From JBKECF01 sp047974375 (GTDB lineage: Bacteria; Bacillota; Clostridia; Lachnospirales; CAMZNU01), in NCBI GenBank assembly GCA_047974375.1, contig JBKECF010000036.1:1-64000 (forward strand): 64,000 bases of DNA, read 5' to 3'. The notes beneath the pieces were generated by a model. It saw nothing but the letters and a program-made list of their open reading frames with translations, did no database searches and had not been told where the DNA came from. The position numbers and the translations under genes are program-made. Shown here in pieces: positions 9,144-17,557 of the stretch; the stretch's first letter is position 1, and each line of letters starts with the position of its first letter.

Positions 9144-11190
9144 AATAACCATCCTTTGCTTTCTTTTTACCTTTTTTCACCTTTAAAACTATAACGGAAA
9201 AAATTACTAACAGCACACCTACGGTAGCCACAATTAGGCCTGTAGGGAAAGTTTTTTGCGGTATTTCTTCTATTATCATCGTTTCGTCAAAAGATTCATC
9301 AGGTACCATTTCTTCAACTATTAATGGGAAGTCCTTGGTTTCTTCAAGTTTTTTGCCATTTTCATCTTCATAACTAATTAAAACTTGCATGTTATATTCG
9401 CCAGGGGCATAGGCAAAAAATGGCACGTCATAATATTCTTGGCTTCCTATTTCGAATTTTCCGTAATAGTATTCTGCCTCTTTAAAATCAAAATTTTCAG
9501 GGTTATCTGATGTTAGGCTCATTTTTAGGTTATTTAATGCCACTTTACCAGTATTGTAAAATTGGAAATTTACATTTCCAGCGTCACCTACCATTAAAAA
9601 CTCAGGGGCTGTCATTTCGCCGTAATCTAATTTAATAATTTGATTTACTTTTATGCCGACAACTTCAGTTTGCGTGTAGGAATTGTTATCTTCATCCTCG
9701 TAGTCTATAGTAACTAAAATATCATAGTTTTTAGCGGCTGCATTATAGTCCGGTTGCAGCTCAATATCTCTTGTTACAGTACTATTTGTCCCTATGTTTT
9801 CAATATATAAACTGTTACTTCCATTAACTGGTACAAAAATATTTCCTGTTTCTGTGTCTTCGGAATTAATTCCTAAAGAAATTTTTATGTTTTTTACACT
9901 TCTTGTATTGCTTGTGTTTAAGAAACTCATAGTTAATTTAAAAGGTGTGCCTGCATATACAACATCTGGGCTAATAGAATATTCAGAAACCATAATTTTA
10001 GGTGTGCTTTTTTTGCTATCTTTTTCTTCCTCGTCGCTATCTGGGTTATTTACATTTATATTGGCGTAGGATTTTTTTTCTATTATTTCGTCGTTATATG
10101 TATATGTGGCTAGTATTTCAATAATGTAGTTTTTAGTAGTAGCTGATTTATCTACCATAAATTTAAAACTATCTTTTAGAGTTTCACCTGTTTCTAGGGC
10201 GTCTATATTTATTATATCGGCACTAATTGGTACTATGGTTCCATCTTTTGGAGTGGCCGTTAATGTTATATCTTCGATTTTATTTGTACCAGTATTAGTT
10301 AATGAAAAATCTATAGGGAAAGTATTTTCTGGTGATAATGTTGATGTTATAGTGCTGCTTTCTAAAGTTAAATCATTTTTAGAGGCCGTATTTTCCACGC
10401 TTATATAGTCCACATATTCAGAGGTATGCTGTTCGTTTTTTGTATCTAAATAGGTAGCTGTATAGGTTACAGGGTAAACTCCTGTTGTTAGGTTTTTGTA
10501 AGTTGAAAAGTCAAAAGAAAAATCTAAAGCTTCATTTTCTTTTAAAGCTTCGAAATATACTATATTTTCATCTGATTCAAGCTTTAGTGTATTTGCTTCC
10601 AATTGACCTATTTTTATTTCTACATTTTTTGCTTCGCCTTTTATGTTTTTTAAATTTCCTGTTACGGTAAAGTTGTCGCCATTTTTAACTTGTGAATTTG
10701 TGAAGTCTGTAAAGTATACCATAGGTACATCGTCGTTTTTTCCGTTTACTCTAAGGTTGACAGTAGCGTTACCGCTGTAACTACTATCTTTTACATTGTT
10801 ATAAGTGTAGCTAATATTTATGGGGTAAACACCACTTGGTGTGTCTTCTGAAGTTTTTATATTAAGTGGCAATTTGTAGCCGTTCATTCCTTGTATAGTT
10901 GTAACGCTGTAGCTTCTATCTGCAGGGTCTACTGTTATATATTTGTTAGAACCATTTACTGTAAAGAATACGTCTACAGCATCTGCTGAATTTACATTTT
11001 TAAATAGCACATCGAATTGGTCTTCTGTTCCTGAGTCTACTTCTATATTTAAAGGCTCATAGTGCTGGATTAATGGGATGTAATAAATTACTTCTTCTGC
11101 TGGGTTGTATGTATCATCCAGATCAGATGCGAAAATATTTACGTTCATTAATAAAATAAGTAGTGCTATGGCTGCGAATTTTAATTTCAT
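9136..11190 (-). CDS. Secreted, membrane-anchored protein with CARDB/NEW3-like repeats (COG1361-like), part of an ABC transporter operon
   Basis: 684 residues with a signal peptide (residues 1-21), a long extracytoplasmic part made of repeated beta-sandwich domains, and a single C-terminal membrane segment (GLIVATVGVLLVIFSVIVL) followed by a basic tail. The repeats share patterns such as 'N-x-G-x-x-x-L-x-x-L/I' and 'G-x-Y-x-x-x-I-x-Y-x-Y', typical of CARDB/NEW3 domains grouped under COG1361. It starts after GGAGAGT-like sequence just upstream, 24 bases downstream of the ATPase gene. In clostridia such proteins are commonly encoded between a LolD-like ATPase and an FtsX-like permease, where they may act as an extracytoplasmic adaptor. 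Function is unproven. Confidence 0.75.
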   Translation of the reverse strand: MKLKFAAIALLILLMNVNIFASDLDDTYNPAEEVIYYIPLIQHYEPLNIEVDSGTEDQFDVLFKNVNSADAVDVFFTVNGSNKYITVDPADRSYSVTTIQGMNGYKLPLNIKTSEDTPSGVYPINISYTYNNVKDSSYSGNATVNLRVNGKNDDVPMVYFTDFTNSQVKNGDNFTVTGNLKNIKGEAKNVEIKIGQLEANTLKLESDENIVYFEALKENEALDFSFDFSTYKNLTTGVYPVTYTATYLDTKNEQHTSEYVDYISVENTASKNDLTLESSTITSTLSPENTFPIDFSLTNTGTNKIEDITLTATPKDGTIVPISADIINIDALETGETLKDSFKFMVDKSATTKNYIIEILATYTYNDEIIEKKSYANINVNNPDSDEEEKDSKKSTPKIMVSEYSISPDVVYAGTPFKLTMSFLNTSNTRSVKNIKISLGINSEDTETGNIFVPVNGSNSLYIENIGTNSTVTRDIELQPDYNAAAKNYDILVTIDYEDEDNNSYTQTEVVGIKVNQIIKLDYGEMTAPEFLMVGDAGNVNFQFYNTGKVALNNLKMSLTSDNPENFDFKEAEYYYGKFEIGSQEYYDVPFFAYAPGEYNMQVLISYEDENGKKLEETKDFPLIVEEMVPDESFDETMIIEEIPQKTFPTGLIVATVGVLLVIFSVIVLKVKKGKKKAKDGYYE

Positions 11191-11214
11191 TTTACTCTCC
11201 TTTTAAGACTGTGA

Positions 11215-11913
11215 TTAATCGTGTTTATTTGCATTTTTTGTAATGCTTGTTATTTCACCGTCTTTTATATTTATTATACTGTCAGCATAAGTAGACGTAT
11301 AAGTATCGTGAGTTACCATTATTAGGGTTTGGTTATGCTCCTTTACAAGTCTTACAAAAAGTTCCATCATTTCCTCGGAAGTTTTTGTGTCTAAGTTACC
11401 TGTGGGTTCGTCGGCGAAGATTATATGGGGGTTATTTACGAAGGCTCTGGCTATACCAACTCTTTGCTGTTGTCCGCCGGATAGTTGAGTTGGTTTATGG
11501 TGAAGTCTGTCACTTAAGCCGACTTCTTTTAAGATTTTAGCCGACTCTTTAACTCTGATTTTTTTGGATTTTTTTTGAAATATTAATGGTAAAGTAACGT
11601 TTTCTAGTGCTGTCATATTTTCCATTAGGTTGTAAGATTGAAAAACAAATCCTACATTTTTTTTCCTAAATATAGTTAGTTCTTTTTCGCTCATGCGATG
11701 TAGTGGAGCGTCTTTTATATATATTTCTCCAGCGGAGGCTCTTTCTAAACCTGCCATCATGTTAAGTAGTGTTGTTTTACCTGAGCCGGATGTACCTAAT
11801 ATGCAATAAATTTTACCTTCTTCTAGTTCGAGGTTAATTCCTTTTAAGGATTCGATTTTTTCCTCTCCAATTCTATATATTTTTTTAAGATTAACTAGTT
11901 TTATTATGCTCAT
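11215..11913 (-). CDS. LolD/MacB-type ABC transporter ATPase
   Basis: About 232 residues. ATG at 11913 is preferred to the GTG at 11919 because GCAGGTG precedes it at suitable spacing. Walker A is LGTSGSGKTT, the Q loop is in VFQSYNLM, the signature is LSGGQQQRVGIARA, Walker B is IIFADEPTGNLD, and the H loop is in VTHD. These are the hallmarks of the ATPases that drive FtsX-fold permeases from the cytoplasmic face. First gene of the three-gene operon 11913 to 7854. Confidence 0.92.
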   Translation of the reverse strand: MSIIKLVNLKKIYRIGEEKIESLKGINLELEEGKIYCILGTSGSGKTTLLNMMAGLERASAGEIYIKDAPLHRMSEKELTIFRKKNVGFVFQSYNLMENMTALENVTLPLIFQKKSKKIRVKESAKILKEVGLSDRLHHKPTQLSGGQQQRVGIARAFVNNPHIIFADEPTGNLDTKTSEEMMELFVRLVKEHNQTLIMVTHDTYTSTYADSIINIKDGEITSITKNANKHD

Positions 11914-12042
11914 ATTCACCTGCTTTCAAAAATTTTCTACAAGTTCATAAAAGTATAGGCTATATTGTATTTAAAGTCAATTTGTAATTGTAAAGTAATG
12001 GTAGTATATTTATATAAAACTTTATAAAAATATGGGGGAATT

Positions 12043-12768
12043 ATGAAAATTTCTAAAACAATGGACAAAGTTAATTTAACTATAATGAAAAATATAAAAA
12101 CTGTTACAGAATTTTTGTCGCCTATGGAATTAAGCGATGTATTGAAGGAAGTTTTATACGAAAAAGTTAAATACAAAATTTATGGTGGATACGAAGATAG
12201 CGAAAGGAATAAAATAGCATTTAGTAGTGAATTTGAAGAAATATATAATTGGGATTTTTCCATTTGTATTTTACAAATAAAATATAATAAAAAATTTTAC
12301 AAAGAATTGAAACATCCGGATGTACTGGGAAGTGTGTTAGGTTTAGGGATTTCTAGAGATTTAATAGGGGATATATTAATAGGAGAAGATATATATATAT
12401 TTGTTGATGAAAAAATAAGCGATTATATATTAATGAGCTTAGAATATGTGGGAAGAACTAAAGTTTGGTGTGAAAGGATAGAGGAAATAAGTTATAAAAA
12501 GAAGGAATGTGAGGTTATTAATTTTGGAGTAAATTCTTTACGTGTAGATGTTGTAATAGCTGCAATATTTAATTTATCTAGAAGTGTAGCCAAGGAGCTA
12601 ATTGATAAAGAAAAAGTCTTTTTGAACTATAATGTTGTAAACAGCGTATCTAAGGTTTTAAATGAAAAAGATGTAGCTTCTGTTAGAGGTTATGGTAAAT
12701 TTCAATTTCTTGAGGAAACAGGATTAAGTAAAAAGGGTAAAATTAGAATAGATGTTAAAATGTACTAG
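12043..12768 (+). CDS. ylmH: YlmH-like RNA-binding S4-domain protein
   Basis: 241 residues, preceded by TGGGGGAATT. Residues 1-160 match the N-terminal region of YlmH proteins (short motifs FLSPMELSDVL, GGYEDSERN, HPDVLGSVLGLGI with GDILI). An S4 RNA-binding domain lies at about 170-240 (LRVDVVIAAIFNLSRSVA followed by LINKEKVFLNY-like strand and the RGYGKF turn). YlmH relatives sense or rescue stalled 50S ribosomal subunits and usually sit in the cell-division cluster with ylmEFG and divIVA; here it stands alone, divergent from the ABC operon and followed by a hairpin. Confidence 0.85.
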   Translation: MKISKTMDKVNLTIMKNIKTVTEFLSPMELSDVLKEVLYEKVKYKIYGGYEDSERNKIAFSSEFEEIYNWDFSICILQIKYNKKFYKELKHPDVLGSVLGLGISRDLIGDILIGEDIYIFVDEKISDYILMSLEYVGRTKVWCERIEEISYKKKECEVINFGVNSLRVDVVIAAIFNLSRSVAKELIDKEKVFLNYNVVNSVSKVLNEKDVASVRGYGKFQFLEETGLSKKGKIRIDVKMY

Positions 12769-12780
12769 GTACACAGAAAT

Positions 12781-12817
12781 AGAGGGTATGCTCAAATATT
12801 GCTTTGGCATACCCTCT
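12781..12817 (+). terminator. Stem-loop downstream of the ylmH-like gene
   Basis: AGAGGGTATGC at 12781-12791 pairs perfectly with GCATACCCTCT at 12807-12817 around a 15-base loop. There is no long T run on either side, but its position 13 bases after the stop codon supports a transcript-end role. Confidence 0.55.
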
Positions 12818-13898
12818 AAAATGATGCTTCTTTCACGTTTACCTCTTTCTGCTTTAAATCTTAAAAACTATTTCCCTTGTATGAGTAATTACAAGTTATT
12901 ATCTTTATCTGCAGTTTAAAGATTAGTTTGTTAAATTCAAGCACTTAAATTTATAAGGAGTGGCTTTTTTAAGGTTTATAATTGTAATTTAAGGTCAAAT
13001 TACATCGAGGCTTTAATTCGGTGTAATGAGTTATACTTACTTAAAACTTTACATAAACTATTTAATTTATTTTCGATTTATATCTATTTTGTGTTTCACT
13101 AGTTCATAAATCCTTACATTTTAAATATTTATTTTTTAGCTTCTTGTTTTGTATACTTATTATTTTTGAACTTATTGTACATTACTTATTATTTAGTTAC
13201 AGTTTTTCTTATTGTTTTCATTACTTTACTATTTGCTTAATGTTACTTTGCAGATCTGTCTTTTACTAGTGTTAAATTTACTAAATATTACCTTTTTAAT
13301 TTTGAATATTATACTGAGTTTTTTATTACTTTGTATTACATTTATTGCCACTTAAATACAATTTAACCCGCAAATGCTAACTGAAACATACTAGATAGGT
13401 TTTAATTATCGGTATGGGTGGTTGGTATTCTGAATTTTGCTTTTTTAGTTTCATAGTCGAAAAATAAAGCTAAGCTTTATAACTAGATAGCAAAACCAAA
13501 GGTTTTACCTTTGTTGGATGTTACCACGTTTATACTATTGCTGTAACACTTGCAAACATTAATTTTACTCGATCAATGTTTAAGCCGTTGATTATAAAGA
13601 GACTTTATCCTCTTTGTAATCTGTTGTTGCTTCCTTATATCTATATTATATACTTTTTAAAACTTCTGTCAATAATAAATTGTAAATTCGGCGTATTATA
13701 ATAAATATATATGTGTTAAGTAGTTAATTTTATAAATAAAACTGTATAATGATTGATGATTGGAAAATAATATACAAAAAGTATTGATTTTTTTGTTAGT
13801 CTTTAAGATGGTTAGGTTTTTATTTATGTAGTACAAGCTGGTAATAAATATCATCGGTATTAAAAATTTCTGTTTTTTCAATGATGTCAAAATTATTA
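12818..13898. other. 1.1-kb gene-free interval
   Basis: No open reading frame with coding character is present on either strand; stops are frequent in all frames. The plus strand is T-rich with runs such as TTATTATTTAG and many short TTAC/GTAA words. From about 13438 to 13640 it holds the array of small hairpins listed separately. The rest shows nothing I can assign; it could be the eroded remains of a gene or a spacer that tolerates repeats. Confidence 0.6.
13438..13640 (-). repeat. Array of small hairpins related to the inserts in repeat copies B and G
   Basis: Read on the minus strand it contains ATAAAGCTTAGCTTTAT followed by TTTTCGACTATGAAACTAA, matching the ATAAAGCTTCGCTTTAT and CTCGACTATGCAACCAA modules inside copy G. 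Other hairpins are CAAAGGT-aaa-ACCTTTG (13497-13513 region), TGTTAC...GTAACA (13519-13548) and AAAGAG...CTCTTT (13597-13616). The two defining hairpins and termini of the full element are not recognisable here, so this is either a decayed copy or an independent expansion of the same modules. Confidence 0.5.
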
Positions 13899-14043
13899 AT
13901 CGGTAAGAATTAGACCTCCACCTCAATGTTATACATAGGTGACGGGACTGTCTAACCTGGTTGAAAGTTTTGCTTTCTGCCAAGTAAACAACCAACCGGT
14001 TATGCGACCAAATTCGCCATTTAGTGGGGGTACAAGTCCCCGC
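13899..14043 (+). repeat. Two-hairpin interspersed repeat, copy B, with module insert and truncated right end
   Basis: Starts ATCGGTAAGAATTAGACC; the first hairpin is intact up to GGACTGTCTAA. About 55 extra bases then follow, including GAAAG-ttttg-CTTTC and the modules TGCCAAGTAAACAACCAA and CCGGTTATGCGACCAA. The element resumes with ATTCGCCATTTAGTGGGGG but stops within the second hairpin (TACAAGTCCCCGC), where kinase-like coding sequence begins. The closing GGTCTATTGACT end is absent. Confidence 0.85.
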
Positions 14044-14667
14044 AACATGATTTGTAGTGAGTTATATAAAAATGAATTAGACTTGATTAAATCCAATCTA
14101 GAGGAATTTAATAAACTAAAATATGATTTAAAAAAACATCTTTTAGTAAGAGAAAATATATTGAGAAATGGAAGTAGTGATGATTATGAAGGAGTTGTTA
14201 ATGAAATTTTATAGGAGCTAGATCAATACAAAAGGTACGCCAATTCAAACAATATCAATATCGATAATTTAATAAATTATAAAATGAATGAGTTGCAGAA
14301 GTTAGGTGTTGAAATAGATATAAATATTAATATTCCGGAGAATTTTAATATATCGGTATACACAACAACAATATTAGGTAACTTATTGGATAATGCTGCT
14401 TATACTCTTAAAAAGTGTAATGGTGTTTGGTTTATAAATATTGATATAGCATTAAAGAAAGGAATGTTGTGTATTTGCTGTTCAAATTCATTTGATGGTG
14501 AAATTAAAAAAATAAGTAATGGTTTTTTGTCCAAAAAAAGAGATGGCGAGGTTGTGGGGGTTGGTTTAAATCGTGTTAAATATGAGGTGGAAAAATACCA
14601 TGGCACTCTTACTGTAAAACATGATAATAAGGTTTTTAAGGTTATTATTATAATGATTTGTGGTTAA
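14044..14667 (+). pseudogene. AgrC-like GHKL sensor kinase, 5' end replaced by repeat copy B and interrupted by an amber codon
   Basis: The reading frame encodes the dimerisation helix region (KNELDLIKSNLEEFNKLKYD, then LKKHLLVRE), meets TAG at 14212-14214, then continues in the same frame through ELDQYKRYANSNN and the HATPase domain (GNLLDNAAY as N box, GVGLNRVKYE as G box) to the stop at 14665. The membrane sensor part is missing; open reading frame upstream comes from the repeat. The usual phospho-acceptor 'RHDxxNH' reads KYDLKKH, so the His is also lost. Quorum-sensing kinases of the AgrC type are the closest pattern. No agrB or agrD-like gene is nearby. A reinitiated product from ATG 14284 would be only the ATP-binding domain. 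Confidence 0.75.
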
Positions 14668-14701
14668 TATTTAGTACATTTCCTTTATTATATTGAAATT
14701 T

Positions 14702-14740
14702 AAAGCAGAGTTAGGACAAATCCCTTACTCTGCTTTTTTA
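14702..14740. terminator. Intrinsic terminator between the kinase remnant and hslO
   Basis: AAAGCAGAGT pairs with ACTCTGCTTT, followed by six T on the plus strand. Lying between two converging genes, it can serve the plus strand well and possibly the minus strand. Confidence 0.7.
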
Positions 14741-14754
14741 GTGGAAAATTTATA

Positions 14755-15639
14755 TTACAAATTTTCTATTATTTTTCTTATATCATCTTTAGAAAAGTCA
14801 TAGGATTTATCGCAAAAATGACATTTCAAATTAGCAAATCCATCTGTATTTAAAATATCTTCCAATTCATCTTTACCTAAGCTTATAAGTGCTTTGCTGG
14901 TCCTTTCGTAACTACAATTACATGTATAATGGATTTCCCGTTTTTCTAATATTGTTAAGTTAAAGTCTCCTAAAATAATTTTAGCTAATTCTTCTGTTGT
15001 TGTTCCTTTGTCTAGTATAGTAGATAGTTTTTCCAGCGAGTTTATTTTATTTTCTAGCTTGGTAATTATGTCATCTTTGGCAGATGGCAAAAGTTGTAAA
15101 ATAAAACCGCCTGATGATTTAATAGAATAGTCATTATTAATGGATACACTTAGAGCTACGGTTGTTGGTGTTTGCTCACTTTTAGCGAAATAGTAAGTTA
15201 AGTCGTCGGCAATTTCGCCAGTTATAAGGGGGATTTGACCAGCGTAGGGTTTTTTTAATCCCATATCCTTTGTTATTGTCATAGTGCCATAGCCCATTGC
15301 ACCACCAACATCTATATTATTTCCAAGTAAGTGGTATTTAAAATCATTGTTGTAAGGGTAACCTTTTGCGTTACCATTGCTTTCGCCTGTTACGAGTAAA
15401 CCTTTCATTGGGCCATCACCTTGTATACGCATAGTGACTAAATCCTTCTCGTTTTTAAGCATTATGCCCATCATGCTAGCAGCTGCTAGGGAACGACCCA
15501 TAGCAATACTTGCTGCTGGAACTGTGTTGTGGTAAATAAAACTATTTTGTGCCATTGTTGTATTTTTACAAAAAAAACCTCGTATACTGCCATTACCTGC
15601 AGTTACTCTTAAAATGTTATCAGTATCAATGTTATTCAT
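14755..15639 (-). CDS. hslO: Hsp33 redox-regulated chaperonin
   Basis: 294 residues, the usual Hsp33 length. The C-terminal zinc-binding redox switch is complete: C-N-C at about 238-240 and C-H-F-C at about 270-273. The N-terminal part has the family's AAGNGSIRG-like opening (here TAGNGSIRGFF) and GDGPMKGLLVTGE. Under oxidation with unfolding stress such proteins release zinc and hold unfolded proteins in the cytosol. It starts at ATG after AGAGGTAGAC, a ribosome site that contains the stop codon of the upstream methyltransferase gene, so the two are translationally linked. Confidence 0.95.
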   Translation of the reverse strand: MNNIDTDNILRVTAGNGSIRGFFCKNTTMAQNSFIYHNTVPAASIAMGRSLAAASMMGIMLKNEKDLVTMRIQGDGPMKGLLVTGESNGNAKGYPYNNDFKYHLLGNNIDVGGAMGYGTMTITKDMGLKKPYAGQIPLITGEIADDLTYYFAKSEQTPTTVALSVSINNDYSIKSSGGFILQLLPSAKDDIITKLENKINSLEKLSTILDKGTTTEELAKIILGDFNLTILEKREIHYTCNCSYERTSKALISLGKDELEDILNTDGFANLKCHFCDKSYDFSKDDIRKIIENL

Positions 15640-15641
15640 GT

Positions 15642-16373
15642 CTACCTCTTTCCTTTTTCGCTACAAACGAAATATATTCTTTCGCTATTCTCTCTTACTT
15701 CTTTTAAATGTTCGTCTAATACATATAAAAATTCTAAGCCGGATTTTTCGATGGCGTCTTTTATTTCTTCTATGGTATAGGCTTTTTCATAATGTTCTTC
15801 TTCGTATTTTTTGTAATATTTCCCTTCTTTTATAAAAATGGTAGTATAGTACTCATTAATTTTATCTTTTTCGTCATAATAGTTTTCCCATATATAACTG
15901 CCTTTTTTAGTATTGCTACCAAAATTTTGGCTTCCTAATTTTTTAAATTTGTATTCTGTATTCATATCGAAAATAAAAAGGCCTTTGGGGTTCAAATAAT
16001 TATTAACTAGTTTAAAAATTTGTATTAGTTCTTCAATTTCTAAAATGTAGTTTAAACTATCGCATAAAGAATAAATTACATCCACGGTTCCATATAGCTC
16101 GAAATTACGCATATCTTGGTTTAAATATAATATGTTGGAGTTTTTGCTTTTCGCCTCCATAAGCATATCATAGGATAGATCTACGCCTATTAAATCATAT
16201 CCCTTTTTTGCAAGCATTGTAGTTATAGTGCCTGTTCCACAACCTAAGTCTAAAATTAATTTTGGCTTTTTATTGTGTTTGTTCCATATGTATTCTAAGT
16301 TTTCACACCATTTATTATAGGGTGTATCTTCCATAAACTCGTCATATACTTTTGCGAAAATTTCATAACTCAT
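15642..16373 (-). CDS. Class I SAM-dependent methyltransferase
   Basis: 243 residues with the Rossmann-fold motif I LDLGCGTGTIT (about 41-51), GVDLSYDML (motif II) and a following QDMRNFEL segment. The pattern is that of small YqeM-like or uncharacterised methyltransferases (Methyltransf_25) found in Firmicutes. Substrate unknown. It overlaps functionally with hslO only through operon position (2 bases apart). The ATG at 16373 has a purine-rich AAAGGAAC site upstream, and the gene starts 20 bases after the ArsR-type regulator ends, so all three may be one transcript. Confidence 0.85.
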   Translation of the reverse strand: MSYEIFAKVYDEFMEDTPYNKWCENLEYIWNKHNKKPKLILDLGCGTGTITTMLAKKGYDLIGVDLSYDMLMEAKSKNSNILYLNQDMRNFELYGTVDVIYSLCDSLNYILEIEELIQIFKLVNNYLNPKGLFIFDMNTEYKFKKLGSQNFGSNTKKGSYIWENYYDEKDKINEYYTTIFIKEGKYYKKYEEEHYEKAYTIEEIKDAIEKSGLEFLYVLDEHLKEVRENSERIYFVCSEKGKR

Positions 16374-16393
16374 AAGTGTTCCTTTCTGCTTTG

Positions 16394-17335
16394 CTAATAT
16401 TCAATTTTCATAATAATATCCTGTGGATAATCACCGAATTTTTTTCCGAAAATATTAATTCCACCGGGCATTTTATTTTCGTCAACTTCAATTTTAAAAG
16501 AGATATAATTTTTACTAAAAATATCTATGTGGTCTATGGTTACTTCGCTGGTCTTGGTGTGGTCAATATAGGAACCGTTTCTGTCTACGGAAAAATGTTT
16601 AAGTAATCCGTATTGAGTTGAGCCGATGCACCAATAATCTGGGGTATAAACACCTCTTCTATCACCAAAATCTCCAGGGGACAAATATGTACCTACTAAA
16701 AAATCGTTTATATACACATTTATATATGATGGCCAATCGTGGTTACTTCCATAAACCTCTGAACATAATTCTAAACTAAATTCTATTCTTTGTGGCACTA
16801 ATTTTTCGGTAAAGTGGTTAGGGAATCTATATTCTAAAAAACCTTTTCTAAACCATACTATTTGAGCCCTGTGTCTTTCTGGAGAATAAAATAATTTTGG
16901 AGTGTCTTCAAGTATAAGATTGTCTACTTCGTTGGCCATGCCACAAGTTGCTTCTACATTAAAGTCGTAAAAAGAACCGACAGGCATGGGAATTTCCAAG
17001 GAACTATTTGGCTTTGTTTCCTTACGTAAAATATTAATATTTATATTTTGAACACCACAAAAACACGCCCTTTGAGTTCCCCGTATTCCTGGTTTGCTTT
17101 CTGTAATAACTAAGCCGGCTTTTTCTAAAATTTTTACATGAAATGCTACAGATGACACAGGTATGTTTAAAATTTCTGCAATTTCCACTATGGACATCCA
17201 CCTAACTCGCAGTATATCCATAATATTAATACGGTCGGCAGATGAAAGTGCTTTGCCTATGTTGCATAACTTTTCCCTTTGATTGCCGTCTATGCTAAGC
17301 TTAATGTTTTTTTCAATATTAATAGAATTATTCAT
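16394..17335 (-). CDS. ArsR-type regulator with a large C-terminal sensor-like domain
   Basis: 313 residues. Residues 20-95 are a winged helix-turn-helix of the ArsR group (KALSSADRINIMDILR, VEIAEILNIPVSSVAFHVKI, LEKAGLVI). There are no obvious metal-binding cysteine pairs in the recognition helix. Residues 115-313 form a mostly beta domain rich in aromatic residues (FYSPERHRAQIVWF, DYWCIGSTQYGLL), resembling ligand-binding regions seen in ArsR-type regulators beside glycosidases. It is divergent from the GH2 gene at 17558 and has paired palindromes right in front of its start, so it most likely controls both genes in response to a sugar. Start ATG preceded by AGGAGGAGCC. Confidence 0.75.
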   Translation of the reverse strand: MNNSINIEKNIKLSIDGNQREKLCNIGKALSSADRINIMDILRVRWMSIVEIAEILNIPVSSVAFHVKILEKAGLVITESKPGIRGTQRACFCGVQNININILRKETKPNSSLEIPMPVGSFYDFNVEATCGMANEVDNLILEDTPKLFYSPERHRAQIVWFRKGFLEYRFPNHFTEKLVPQRIEFSLELCSEVYGSNHDWPSYINVYINDFLVGTYLSPGDFGDRRGVYTPDYWCIGSTQYGLLKHFSVDRNGSYIDHTKTSEVTIDHIDIFSKNYISFKIEVDENKMPGGINIFGKKFGDYPQDIIMKIEY

Positions 17336-17355
17336 TGGCTCCTCCTATGATTTTA

Positions 17356-17386
17356 CTGTAAAGATATATTACAGCACAGTTGTAAT
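17356..17386. promoter_or_regulatory. Overlapping palindromes, candidate operator for the ArsR-type regulator
   Basis: CTGTAA-agatata-TTACAG (17356-17374) overlaps ATTACA-gcacagt-TGTAAT (17368-17386), giving three evenly spaced TGTAA half-sites. They lie 21-51 bases upstream of the regulator start and within the divergent region before the GH2 gene, where autoregulation is expected. Binding is inferred, not shown. Confidence 0.5.
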
Positions 17387-17557
17387 AAATTAAAGAGCGA
17401 TACATTAACTTTGTTCATAATGTATATATTTTATAATTATATTGAAAGATATTTATATAAAATATTGATTTGTTTATTGATATGGATTATAATTTTTCTA
17501 ATAAAACTTGTGGCATTCTGCCCTTTATTTTAATTGCGGTTTGTAGGGAGGTAAAAA

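Noticed and set aside
13939..14214. 91-codon open frame as an independent gene
   Set aside because: Its first half is repeat copy B and its second half is a kinase fragment, so it is a chance fusion.
14044..14667. Stop-codon reassignment (TAG or TAA read as an amino acid)
   Set aside because: Intact genes use TAA, TAG and TGA as normal ends (for example TAG for brxA and hslO's neighbour); the in-frame stops are confined to genes with other damage.
15642..16373. Methyltransferase as a stand-in for the missing pglX
   Set aside because: It is a small non-DNA class I methyltransferase without the N6-adenine motif (NPPY-type) expected of PglX.
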